NCBI RefSeq assembly: GCF_014200725.1
Contig: NZ_JACHCL010000005.1
Location: 210,041 to 274,040, forward strand
Length of the DNA: 64,000 nucleotides
Reading direction: 5' to 3'
Origin: Janthinobacterium silvisoli
GTDB lineage: Bacteria > Pseudomonadota > Gammaproteobacteria > Burkholderiales > Burkholderiaceae_D
Each line of letters opens with the position of its first letter. Position 1 is the stretch's first letter. The translations under genes were made by a program, and so were the position numbers. This document shows positions 22,020 to 30,477 of this stretch, one piece after another. The notes beneath the pieces are model-generated. The model ran no database searches and was not told the DNA's origin. It saw nothing but the letters and a program-made list of their open reading frames with translations.

Positions 22020-23729
22020 ATGCTCGCCCAACAGAAACAAGAAATCATCGCCCTGTTCCAGGCCGCCCTCGCTCCCGTCCTGGCCGGCACCTCGCTGACG
22101 CCAATCGTGGTGCTCGAGCGACCCCGCGATGCATCGCATGGCGACGCCGCCTGCAATATCGCCATGCAACTGGCCAAGCAGCTGAAACAGAATCCGCGCG
22201 AACTGGCACAAACCATCGTCAACGCCGTGCTGGCCAATCCGGCCGGCAAAGGCTTGATCGAAGCGGTGGAAATCGCCGGTCCCGGCTTCATCAACGTGCG
22301 CGTCTGCGCCGCCGCCAAGCAAGCCGTGGTCAAGACCATTTTGGCTGAAGGCGATCGCTATGGCCGCAGCACGGCAGGCGCAGGCAAGCAAGTCATCCTG
22401 GAATTCGTCTCGGCCAATCCAACCGGACCGCTGCATGTGGGCCACGGCCGCCAGGCAGCCCTGGGCGACGCGCTGTCGTCGCTGTTCGACGCGCAAGGCT
22501 ATCAAGTGACGCGCGAGTTTTACTATAACGACGCCGGCGTGCAGATCCAGACCCTGGCCAATTCCGTGCAGGCGCGCGCGCGCGGCTTCAAGCCCGGCGA
22601 CGCCGAATGGCCAGAGTCAGCCTACAACGGCGACTACATCGCCGAGATCGCCGAAGACTTCAAGGCCGGCAAGACCGTATCGGCCAGCGATGGCTTGCCC
22701 GCCACGGCCAATGGCAACGTGGACGATATCGATTCGATCCGCCCGTTCGCCGTCACTTACCTGCGCAACGAACAGGACATCGACCTGCAGGCCTTCGGCG
22801 TGAAGTTCGACAATTACTACCTGGAGTCTTCGCTGTACGCCGATGGCAAGGTCAACGCCGCCGTGGAAAACCTGGTCAAGGCCGGCCACACCTACGAGCA
22901 GGATGGCGCGCTGTGGCTGCGCACCACCGACTATGGCGACGACAAGGACCGCGTGATGCGCAAGACCGACGGCGGCTACACCTATTTCGTGCCGGACGTG
23001 GCTTACCACCTGGTGAAATGGCAGCGCGGCTACCACCAGGCCATCAACATCCAGGGCAGCGACCACCACGGCACCATCGCCCGCGTGCGCGCCGGCCTGC
23101 AAGCGCTCGACATGGGCATTCCGCAAGGCTACCCAGACTACGTGCTGCACAAGATGGTCACCGTGATGAAAGACGGCGAAGAAGTGAAAATCTCCAAGCG
23201 CGCCGGCTCCTACGTCACCGTGCGCGACCTGATCGAATGGTCGGGCGGCGGCGATATCGCCAAGGGCCGCGACGCAGTGCGCTTCTTCCTGATCTCGCGC
23301 AAGGCTGACACCGAATTCGTGTTCGACGTCGACGTGGCCCTGAAAACCACCGATGAAAACCCGGTGTATTACGTGCAGTACGCGCATGCGCGCATCTGCC
23401 GCATCCTGGAAAACTGGGGCGGCGATGAAAGCACCATTACCGGTGCCGACCTGTCTGCATTGACGGCGCCGACCGAAGCGACCTTGCTGGCGACCCTGGC
23501 CTCCTACCCGGAAATGCTGGCCCGCGCGCAAAGCGAACTGGGGCCGCACCAGGTGGCGTTCTACCTGCGCGACCTGGCCGCCAACCTGCACAGCTTCTAC
23601 TTCGCCGAAAAAGTGCTGGTCGAAGATGAAGCCGTCAAACTGGCCCGCCTGGCGCTAGTGGTGGCTGCACGCCAGGTGCTGCGCAACGGCCTGGCACTGA
23701 TCGGCGTATCCGCGCCAACCAAAATGTAA
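22020..23729 (+). CDS. argS: arginyl-tRNA synthetase
   Basis: Class I synthetase that charges tRNA(Arg). The 569-residue protein shows the N-terminal additional domain (residues 1-120), the HIGH signature as [14 protein letters not shown] (HVGH at 139-142), the KMSKS-equivalent KISKRAG and the C-terminal DALR anticodon-binding domain ending in [17 protein letters not shown]. Length is normal. It starts the plus-strand chain argS-SPOR-dsbA and is divergent from rsmB. Confidence 0.97.
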   Translation: MLAQQKQEIIALFQAALAPVLAGTSLTPIVVLERPRDASHGDAACNIAMQLAKQLKQNPRELAQTIVNAVLANPAGKGLIEAVEIAGPGFINVRVCAAAKQAVVKTILAEGDRYGRSTAGAGKQVILEFVSANPTGPLHVGHGRQAALGDALSSLFDAQGYQVTREFYYNDAGVQIQTLANSVQARARGFKPGDAEWPESAYNGDYIAEIAEDFKAGKTVSASDGLPATANGNVDDIDSIRPFAVTYLRNEQDIDLQAFGVKFDNYYLESSLYADGKVNAAVENLVKAGHTYEQDGALWLRTTDYGDDKDRVMRKTDGGYTYFVPDVAYHLVKWQRGYHQAINIQGSDHHGTIARVRAGLQALDMGIPQGYPDYVLHKMVTVMKDGEEVKISKRAGSYVTVRDLIEWSGGGDIAKGRDAVRFFLISRKADTEFVFDVDVALKTTDENPVYYVQYAHARICRILENWGGDESTITGADLSALTAPTEATLLATLASYPEMLARAQSELGPHQVAFYLRDLAANLHSFYFAEKVLVEDEAVKLARLALVVAARQVLRNGLALIGVSAPTKM

Positions 23730-23749
23730 TCGCGAAAGTCTAACCGCCA

Positions 23750-24481
23750 ATGAACCACGCCTCTCCTTGTGCTTCCCGTTTTTCTCCTGCCCGTCGCCAG
23801 CGGGGCAATACCCTGGTCGGCATCATCATCGGCCTGGTCGTCGGCCTGGGTATCGCCGTGGTGGTCGCCCTGATGATCACCAAGGGCGCTTCGCCCTTCA
23901 CCGACAAGTCGGGCGGCAAGGCCGGTAAATCGGCCGAGCCGACAGCTGGTCAGATCGCCGACCCGAACAAGCCGATGTACGGCAACAAGGAAGCAGCCAA
24001 GGAGGCGGCGCGCGATTTCTCGAAAGAGCCACGCGAACTGTCCACGCCCGGTACGCAGACCGCCACGCCAGCCGTTGTGACGCCGGCAGCGCCGGTACCC
24101 AAGGCGCCGCCGGCCGATCCGCTGCAGGAACTGATCGGCACACTGAAAGACAAGCCGGCGCCGAAAACGCCGGCCGCCGCCCCGGCGCAGCAGGCCAAGG
24201 CCGATGTGAAGACCGAGTCCAAGGCAGCCGATGCAGCCAGCGACAAATGGATTTATTATCTGCAGGCTGGCGCCTTCCAGAACATGGCAGACGCCGAAAG
24301 CACGCGCGGCAAACTGGCCTTGCTGGGCTTTGAAGCGGCCATCAGCGACCGCAGCACCGATAACGGCGTGCTGCACCGCGTACGCATCGGGCCCTTCAAC
24401 CAGGTCGATGCAATGAACCGCGCGCGCACCAAGCTCTCTGAAAACGGCGTCGATGTCGCCGTCGTCCGTAACCAAAAATAA
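23750..24481 (+). CDS. SPOR-domain inner-membrane protein
   Basis: A 243-residue bitopic protein: short basic N-terminus, one transmembrane helix (about residues 22-44), a long Pro/Ala/Lys-rich periplasmic linker (45-160) and a C-terminal SPOR domain (about 163-243, starting KWIYYLQAGAFQNMADAES). SPOR domains bind denuded glycan strands at the division septum, so it is a probable FtsN- or DedD-like division protein. It lies 20 bases after argS and 9 bases before dsbA. Confidence 0.88.
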   Translation: MNHASPCASRFSPARRQRGNTLVGIIIGLVVGLGIAVVVALMITKGASPFTDKSGGKAGKSAEPTAGQIADPNKPMYGNKEAAKEAARDFSKEPRELSTPGTQTATPAVVTPAAPVPKAPPADPLQELIGTLKDKPAPKTPAAAPAQQAKADVKTESKAADAASDKWIYYLQAGAFQNMADAESTRGKLALLGFEAAISDRSTDNGVLHRVRIGPFNQVDAMNRARTKLSENGVDVAVVRNQK

Positions 24482-24490
24482 GGAATCAGC

Positions 24491-25162
24491 ATGCGTTTTC
24501 TGAATAAAGTCTTGCTCGCCGCCGCCCTGTGCAGCGCCGCTCTGGGTGCCCATGCCTCGCCGGCCGATCCAAAAAACGGCGTCGAGTATGAAACCCTGGC
24601 CACGCCACAGCCAACGGATGCGGGCAAGAAGGTCGAAGTCACGGAGTTTTTCGCCTACTACTGCCCACATTGCAATGCGCTCGAACCGCAACTGTCGGCA
24701 TGGGTCAAGAAACAGGGCGACAATATCGTCTTCAAGCGCGTGCACGTGTCGCGCGATGAAAGCGTCGCGCCGCAACAGCGTTTGTTCTTCACCCTGCAAG
24801 CCATGGGCCTGGTCGACAAGCTGCATGCCAAGGTTTTCCAGGCCATGCACGTGGAGCGCAACCGCCTGAACACCGATGAAGCCGTGTTCGACTTCATCAC
24901 CAAGCAGGGTGTCGACCGCCAGAAATTCATCGACACGTACCGCTCGATGGGTATCTCGGGCCGCATCCGCCATGCCGACTCCATGATGCAGGCCTATAAC
25001 GTCACCTTCTGGCCGATGATCGCCATCGATGGCCGCTACATCACCTCGCCGTCGCAAGCCGACCAGGGCAGCAAGACGGCAAAGAATGAAGAGCAGTTGA
25101 ACACCCAGGCCTTGACCGTGATGGACATCCTGGTGGCGAAAGCCAAAGCGGAAAAGAAATAA
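24491..25162 (+). CDS. dsbA: thiol:disulfide interchange protein DsbA
   Basis: Periplasmic oxidase that introduces disulfides into exported proteins. The 223-residue precursor has a signal peptide (about 1-22, ending GAHA), a thioredoxin fold with the active-site CPHC at 58-61 (FFAYYCPHCN) and the cis-Pro region near FWPMIAIDGRY. An AAGGAATC ribosome binding site precedes the ATG. Its usual redox partner DsbB is not in the window. Confidence 0.94.
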   Translation: MRFLNKVLLAAALCSAALGAHASPADPKNGVEYETLATPQPTDAGKKVEVTEFFAYYCPHCNALEPQLSAWVKKQGDNIVFKRVHVSRDESVAPQQRLFFTLQAMGLVDKLHAKVFQAMHVERNRLNTDEAVFDFITKQGVDRQKFIDTYRSMGISGRIRHADSMMQAYNVTFWPMIAIDGRYITSPSQADQGSKTAKNEEQLNTQALTVMDILVAKAKAEKK

Positions 25163-25186
25163 GCATGCACACCACCCTGGCGCGCC

Positions 25187-25978
25187 GTGCGTAATAACGT
25201 ATTTAGCGTATTCATCACCGGCGCGTCGAGCGGACTGGGCGCCGCCCTGGCGCTGCAGTACGCGCGCCAGGGCGCCCGGCTGGGCTTGCTGGCCCGCCGT
25301 GGCGAAAGCCTGGCCCATCTGATTTCCACCCTGCCCCAGCCTGAACTGCACCGCGCCTACGCCGTCGATGTCTGCGACCACCCAGCCCTGAAGCTGGCGG
25401 CCGAAGATTTTTTACAAGCGGCTGGCCGCATCGATGTCGTCATCGCCAGCGCCGGCGTATCCTACGGCACCCTGAGCGAACACGCGGAAGACCTGGACGC
25501 GTTTGCCAAACTGATGGCCATTAACGTCACGGCCACTGTCGCCACCTTCGCACCGTTTATCGCGGCCATGAAAGCCCAGGGCAGCGGCCGCCTGGTCGGC
25601 ATCGCCAGCGTGGCTGGCATTCGTGGATTGCCCGGCGCCGAAGCGTACAGCGCCTCGAAGGCGGCCGTGATCAGCTACTGCGAATCGCTGCGCCTGGAAT
25701 TGAAACCGGCCGGCGTCAAGGTGGTCACCATCACGCCCGGCTATATTGATACGCCGATGACGCGCCATAACGCCTACCGCATGCCCTTTCTGATGCCGGC
25801 TGAAAAATTCGCCGCCCGCGCCGCGCGCGCCATCGCCGACGGCGACAGCTACCGCGTGATCCCGTGGCAAATGGGTCTCGTCGCCAAGCTGCTGCGCGCG
25901 CTGCCCAATACCCTCTATGACCTGGCCTTCGCCAATGCGCCGCACAAAGCGCGCAAGCCGCCAGGCGCAAGCAAGTAA
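25187..25978 (+). CDS. short-chain dehydrogenase/reductase
   Basis: A 263-residue classical SDR. The NAD(P) motif TGASSGLG is at residues 11-18, an NAG-like ASAGVS follows, and the catalytic Ser and YSASK (Tyr-x-x-x-Lys) lie near residues 138-155. Substrate cannot be told from sequence. It starts at a GTG at 25187, because a nearby ATG at 25165 opens a frame that stops after nine codons. It lies between dsbA and birA, with short gaps on both sides, so it is probably cotranscribed. Confidence 0.88.
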   Translation: MRNNVFSVFITGASSGLGAALALQYARQGARLGLLARRGESLAHLISTLPQPELHRAYAVDVCDHPALKLAAEDFLQAAGRIDVVIASAGVSYGTLSEHAEDLDAFAKLMAINVTATVATFAPFIAAMKAQGSGRLVGIASVAGIRGLPGAEAYSASKAAVISYCESLRLELKPAGVKVVTITPGYIDTPMTRHNAYRMPFLMPAEKFAARAARAIADGDSYRVIPWQMGLVAKLLRALPNTLYDLAFANAPHKARKPPGASK

Positions 25979-25989
25979 TACCTGACACC

Positions 25990-26781
25990 ATGACCAAGCA
26001 TACTGACCTGACCAGCGCAGCCATTCGCGCGCATTGTGCCACGGGCGCCTCCCACGTGGCCATCGAAATAGTCGATGAAACCGGCTCCACCAATGCCGAC
26101 CTGCTGGCCCGTTGCGCAAGCCTGCCTGGCCCTACCCTGCGCATCGCCGGCCAGCAAACGGCTGGCCGTGGCCGCGCAGGCCGCCCATGGCTGTCGCAGC
26201 CCGACGCCACCCTGATGTTTTCGCTGGCCTGGCGCTTCAAGGGACCGCTGCACCAGCTGGTTGGCTTGCCGCTGGCCGTCGGCGTGGCACTGGCCGAAAC
26301 CATGTGTGCACTGGGCGTACCGGTGCAATTGAAATGGCCGAATGATCTGATGAAGGATGGCAGCAAGCTGGCCGGCATCCTGGTCGAATCGCAGCAGACG
26401 CCCGATGGCGTGTGGGCGGTGATCGGCTGCGGCATCAACCTATTGATGCCCGACGCGCTGGAACAGCAGATCGGGCGCAGCGTATCGGCCGTGCCGTGGC
26501 TGGCGCAGATGGAGCGCAACACCCTGGTGGCAGCCCTGCTCAGCCGCCTGGCGGGCGTGCTGGCCGAATTCGACGACACCGGCTTCGCGCCATTTACGGA
26601 ACGCTGGAACGCCCTGCACGCGTGGCAGGGGCAGCATGTGAAAATACTCGATAATGGCCAGCTGCTGCAGCAAGGCATCGCCAGCGGGGTCGACCATCTG
26701 GGCCGCTTGCTGCTGCGTACCGACGCGGGTTTAACCGAGATCATGTCCGGCGATATCTCGCTGCGCCTGGGCCAGGAGTAA
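25990..26781 (+). CDS. birA: biotin--[acetyl-CoA-carboxylase] ligase
   Basis: Activates biotin with ATP and attaches it to the carboxyl carrier protein. The 263-residue enzyme shows the GRGRAGRPWLS biotinyl-AMP loop (about residues 57-67) and the KWPNDLM motif (about 117-123), followed by a small C-terminal SH3-like domain. There is no N-terminal winged helix, so this is the monofunctional form and cannot repress biotin genes as E. coli BirA does. coaX follows after 3 bases, a pairing seen in many bacteria. Confidence 0.94.
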   Translation: MTKHTDLTSAAIRAHCATGASHVAIEIVDETGSTNADLLARCASLPGPTLRIAGQQTAGRGRAGRPWLSQPDATLMFSLAWRFKGPLHQLVGLPLAVGVALAETMCALGVPVQLKWPNDLMKDGSKLAGILVESQQTPDGVWAVIGCGINLLMPDALEQQIGRSVSAVPWLAQMERNTLVAALLSRLAGVLAEFDDTGFAPFTERWNALHAWQGQHVKILDNGQLLQQGIASGVDHLGRLLLRTDAGLTEIMSGDISLRLGQE

Positions 26782-26784
26782 GCC

Positions 26785-27540
26785 ATGCTGCTATTGATCG
26801 ACGCCGGCAATACGCGCATCAAATGGGCCCTGGTCTCAGCCGACAGTGCGGCCGGCGCCTGGCTGGCCAGCGGCGCCGTGGAGCACGCGCAGCTCGACGC
26901 ATTACAATCGGCCTGGGCCAACCTGGACATCTCGGAAGTGCTGCTGTCGAATGTGGCGGGAGCGGCCATAGCCGCGCGCCTGCAAGCCATGCTGCCCGTT
27001 GCAGCGCAACTATTTGCTTCGCTGCCGCAGCTGGCCGGCGTCGTCAACGCCTACCGCGACCCGTCACAGCTGGGCTGCGACCGTTTTGCCGCCGCCATCG
27101 GCGCCTACGCGCTGGCACCCGGCCAGGCCGTCATCGTCGCCAATTGCGGCACCGCCACCACCATCGACGCCATCACGGCTGATGGTGTATTTTTGGGCGG
27201 GATGATCTTGCCCGGCCTGGACTTGATGGCCAGTTCGCTGGCCCGCAACACGGCGCAACTGCCGCAGATCGGTGACGGGAACAAGGCGCCGCACGGCTTT
27301 GCCAACAATACCGATGATGCTATCCTCAGCGGCTGCCTGGCCGCGCAGGCGGGCGCCATCGAGCGGGCCGTGCGCATGCATGGCGCTACCGCCTGTTTGC
27401 TGTCGGGCGGCGCGGCGCCGCGCATCGCTTCAGCCCTTTCCACTGTCTTCCAGCTGGTGGACAATATCGTCATGATCGGTTTGCAAACGGCCGCGCAGGC
27501 GGGCTTGCAGGCAGACTATCAAGGAGAGCAGGCATGCTGA
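26785..27540 (+). CDS. coaX: type III pantothenate kinase
   Basis: Phosphorylates pantothenate in the first step of coenzyme A synthesis. The 251-residue protein has the ASKHA-fold motifs LLLIDAGNTRIKWAL (phosphate 1, with Asp6), ANCGTATTIDAI and GGMILPGLDLMASSL. Length fits the family. It starts 3 bases after birA and its last 7 bases overlap the next gene, so translation is likely coupled. Confidence 0.95.
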   Translation: MLLLIDAGNTRIKWALVSADSAAGAWLASGAVEHAQLDALQSAWANLDISEVLLSNVAGAAIAARLQAMLPVAAQLFASLPQLAGVVNAYRDPSQLGCDRFAAAIGAYALAPGQAVIVANCGTATTIDAITADGVFLGGMILPGLDLMASSLARNTAQLPQIGDGNKAPHGFANNTDDAILSGCLAAQAGAIERAVRMHGATACLLSGGAAPRIASALSTVFQLVDNIVMIGLQTAAQAGLQADYQGEQAC

Positions 27541-28223
27541 AATTCGTCTTCTGGCTGCTGGCCGCCATCAACCTGCTGGTGCTGGCCATCGGCCAGGGCT
27601 ACCTGGGCAGCTTTCGCAGCGAGACGCGCGAACCGGCGCGCCTGCAATCCCAGCTCCAGCCCGGCAAGATCAAGCTGCTGAGCGAAGCACAGGCGCAGGC
27701 GATCGTCACGCCGCCTGCCGCCACGCCAGAAACACCTGCTACACCGGCCGCACCGCAAAGCTATGCCTGCACTGAAGTGGGCAACTTCGTGCTGGCCGAT
27801 GGCCGCCGTTTTGAAGCGCAACTGGACGCGCTGGCACTGGGCGACCGCCAGTCGCGCCGCAATGTCGCAGGCCAGGAAATTTCCAGCTATATGGTGTACA
27901 TCCCGTCGCAAGGCAGCAAGGAAGGCGCCGACCGCAAGGCCGGCGAATTGAAGCAGTTGGGAGTCACGAATTACTTCGTCATGGGCGAAGGCAGCCCCAT
28001 ACGCTGGGGGATTTCGCTAGGCGTATTCAAATCGGAAGACAGCGCGCAAAGCCAGCTGGCGGCGCTCAACAAGCGGGGCGTGCACAGCGCCCGCGTCGGT
28101 CCCCGCTACAGTTCCAGCAAGCTGCTGTCCTACCAGTTCCGCGACCTCGATGCGGCCACGCATGCGCGCCTGGTAGAGATCAAGGCGAAGTTCCCGGAGC
28201 AGGAACTGCGCAGCTGCAAATAA
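27534..28223 (+). CDS. SPOR-like membrane protein
   Basis: A 229-residue protein with one N-terminal transmembrane helix (about 3-22), a Pro/Ala/Thr-rich linker (about 55-80) and a C-terminal segment (about 115-200) that resembles a SPOR domain, including WGISLGVFKSEDSAQSQLAAL. It is the last gene of birA-coaX and overlaps coaX by 7 bases. Its stop codon directly abuts the stop codon of the convergent rlpA gene, with no base between them. Confidence 0.78.
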   Translation: MLKFVFWLLAAINLLVLAIGQGYLGSFRSETREPARLQSQLQPGKIKLLSEAQAQAIVTPPAATPETPATPAAPQSYACTEVGNFVLADGRRFEAQLDALALGDRQSRRNVAGQEISSYMVYIPSQGSKEGADRKAGELKQLGVTNYFVMGEGSPIRWGISLGVFKSEDSAQSQLAALNKRGVHSARVGPRYSSSKLLSYQFRDLDAATHARLVEIKAKFPEQELRSCK

Positions 28224-29258
28224 TCAGCGTTGAATGACAATCGGCTTGACACCCGCCGATTCCGGCAAGCTGGCCGCCGCCCGTGCCGCATCGGCGCGGC
28301 TGGCGAACGGTCCGCCGTATAAACGGAACAGCGGGCCGGCCGGCACCACTTCCAGCTTGCCCAGGCTGGACGCATACGGCGCCAGCAGCGAGCGGCCCGT
28401 TTCCGCATTGTCGGCGCGCGAATACGCCCCCAGCTGCAGATAAAAACCGCTGGCCAAGGCGGCCGGTGCGGGCGCAGCGACGGTAGCGTCGACCGCCTGC
28501 GCAGTCACTTCCGGCTGCACCACGGCGCTCGTCTCGGGTGGCGTATCGATGGAAATGGCCACCACCGACGGCGTTAAAGGCGCTGGCTTGGGCGCCGCGC
28601 GCGACGCCAGGATCGCGTCGATATCGGCCGGCAGCAAACGTTCGACGATCACTTCGTGGCTACCCTTGCCCAGGAAGCCCAGTTTCAGCGCCGCCGTGTA
28701 CGACACGTCGATCACGCGCGTGGCGTGGAACGGGCCACGGTCGTTGATACGCACGATCACCTGCTCGCCGCTCTCGGTACTGGTCACGCGCGCATACGAC
28801 GGGATCGGCAGGGTCGGATGGGCCGCCGTCATCTTGTACATATCGTAGATCTCGCCCGACGAGGTGCGCTGGCCATGGAATTTCTTGCCATACCAGGTGC
28901 CGATGCCGCGCTGTGTGAACGGCTGGTTATCGGTCATCGGCGTATAGGTTTTGCCGAAGACCACATACGGACGGTTGGCGCGCGTGGAATAAGGTTCATT
29001 GCGCACTTCGGCATCGGGCACGTCGCGCAGGTTGGGCGGCGGATTGTCGCCAGGACCATCATCCTTGTAATAGCCGCCACGGCCAGAGCCTGCCGCCGGC
29101 AGCGCTGGCAAGGTGGGGTCCTGGCGCACGGGTACCTTGACCTTGCCGCCACCAGGCGGCAGCGGCACATTGGACGACTTTTGCGGCGTCGTGCCGCAGG
29201 CGGTCAATACCAGCACGGACAGCACCGCGGCAGCGTTTCGGATATTACTTCGGTTCAT
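28224..29258 (-). CDS. rlpA: RlpA family septal lytic transglycosylase lipoprotein
   Basis: Cleaves denuded peptidoglycan strands at the septum. The 344-residue lipoprotein has a lipobox (LVLTAC), a double-psi beta-barrel domain (about residues 115-205) with GIGTWYGKKFHGQRTSSGE and the catalytic-region RINDRGPF, a Pro/Ala linker and a C-terminal SPOR domain (about 265-344). I chose the ATG at 29258, since the AAGGA ribosome binding site is 7 bases before it but only one base before the ATG at 29264. It is downstream of rodA in the elongation cluster. Confidence 0.92.
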   Translation of the reverse strand: MNRSNIRNAAAVLSVLVLTACGTTPQKSSNVPLPPGGGKVKVPVRQDPTLPALPAAGSGRGGYYKDDGPGDNPPPNLRDVPDAEVRNEPYSTRANRPYVVFGKTYTPMTDNQPFTQRGIGTWYGKKFHGQRTSSGEIYDMYKMTAAHPTLPIPSYARVTSTESGEQVIVRINDRGPFHATRVIDVSYTAALKLGFLGKGSHEVIVERLLPADIDAILASRAAPKPAPLTPSVVAISIDTPPETSAVVQPEVTAQAVDATVAAPAPAALASGFYLQLGAYSRADNAETGRSLLAPYASSLGKLEVVPAGPLFRLYGGPFASRADAARAAASLPESAGVKPIVIQR

Positions 29259-29294
29259 AGGCATGTCCTTATTGTTTTTCCGGCCCGCCGGCCA

Positions 29295-30410
29295 TCAGGT
29301 CTGCACCAGCTTGCGGTGGCGCTGTATGCTCATCAGGATGCCTGCGGCCACGCCCAGGGTCAGCAGCGCGGTGCCGCCGTAGCTGAGGAAAGGCAGCGGC
29401 ACGCCGACCACCGGTACGATGCCGCTGACCATGCCCATGTTCACAAAAGCGTAGGTGAAGAAAATCATGGTCAGGGCGCCGGCCAGCAAACGCGTGAAAA
29501 AGCTCGGCGCGTTGGCGGCGATCATCATGCAACGTCCTATCAGCAGCAGATACATCAGCATGAGGATCAGGTTGCCGATCAGGCCAAATTCTTCCGAATA
29601 CACGGCGAAAATGAAGTCGGTCGTGCGTTCCGGGACGAATTCCAGGTGGGCCTGCGTACCGTGCGTCCAACCCTTGCCCGTCATGCCGCCCGAGCCAATC
29701 GCGATGATGGACTGGATAATATGGAAGCCTTTACCCAGCGGGTCCTTGGTCGGATCGATCAGCATCATCACGCGGTCGCGCTGGTAGTCGTGCAGGTGCG
29801 ACCAGACGATAGGCAGGCTGCAGACTGCGGCCAGCAGCAAACCGGCCATGACTTTCCACGACAGGCCGGCCAGGAAGATCACGGCAAAACCCGCCGCCAC
29901 CACCAGCAGCGCCGTGCCCAGGTCAGGCTGGCGCGCAATCAGGTAGACCGGCACCAGCAGCAGTACGGCTGCCGCCACAAAGGACTTCCAGCGCAGCGCA
30001 CCGGCACTGTGCTGGAAAAACCAGGCCAGCATCAGCGGCGAAGCAATCTTCAGGAATTCGGATGGCTGGATATCGATCACGCCGATATGCAGCCAGCGCC
30101 GCGCACCGAGCTTGATGGTGCCGAACAGGGCCACGGCGACCAGCAGCAGCACCGATATCGTATAGGCAGGCACGGCGATGCGCATCAGCATTTGCGGCGT
30201 GACATTGGCCGCCAGCCACATCACGAAAAAGCATAGCAGGATGTTGCGCAGGTGGTCTTCGATCTTGCCGGGGATGCCGATACTGGCAGAGTAGAGGGTC
30301 ACGAGACTGGTCGCCAGCAGCATCAGGATGATCAGCATGAGCGGCAGGTCGAACACCATCAGATAGGGCTTGGCGCGCCGCCACAGCGAGCGCCTTTCGT
30401 TAATGGACAT
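29295..30410 (-). CDS. rodA: rod-shape peptidoglycan polymerase RodA
   Basis: SEDS-family glycosyltransferase that polymerises lateral-wall glycan together with PBP2. The 371-residue integral membrane protein has about ten transmembrane helices and the family signatures GARRWLHIG, IARQPDLGTALL and FLSYGGTALLTLG. The ATG at 30410 (MSINERRSLWRR) has an AAGGAA ribosome binding site; the open frame extends upstream to 30821 but that part is only the 3' end of mrdA read in another frame. Located between mrdA and rlpA. Confidence 0.95.
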   Translation of the reverse strand: MSINERRSLWRRAKPYLMVFDLPLMLIILMLLATSLVTLYSASIGIPGKIEDHLRNILLCFFVMWLAANVTPQMLMRIAVPAYTISVLLLVAVALFGTIKLGARRWLHIGVIDIQPSEFLKIASPLMLAWFFQHSAGALRWKSFVAAAVLLLVPVYLIARQPDLGTALLVVAAGFAVIFLAGLSWKVMAGLLLAAVCSLPIVWSHLHDYQRDRVMMLIDPTKDPLGKGFHIIQSIIAIGSGGMTGKGWTHGTQAHLEFVPERTTDFIFAVYSEEFGLIGNLILMLMYLLLIGRCMMIAANAPSFFTRLLAGALTMIFFTYAFVNMGMVSGIVPVVGVPLPFLSYGGTALLTLGVAAGILMSIQRHRKLVQT

Positions 30411-30477
30411 GTATTTCCTTATTGCCTTGGGGTCTGGCGCGCCGCCATAGCGCGCGCCTCTCGTAATGAGAAACGCT

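Noticed and set aside
23597..25381. Long minus-strand open frame (594 codons) across the SPOR and dsbA genes
   Set aside because: Antisense to two recognised genes with signal peptide and domain evidence; no motif of its own.
28656..30236. Long plus-strand open frame (526 codons) across rlpA and rodA
   Set aside because: Antisense artefact; composition is extreme and both opposing genes are certain.
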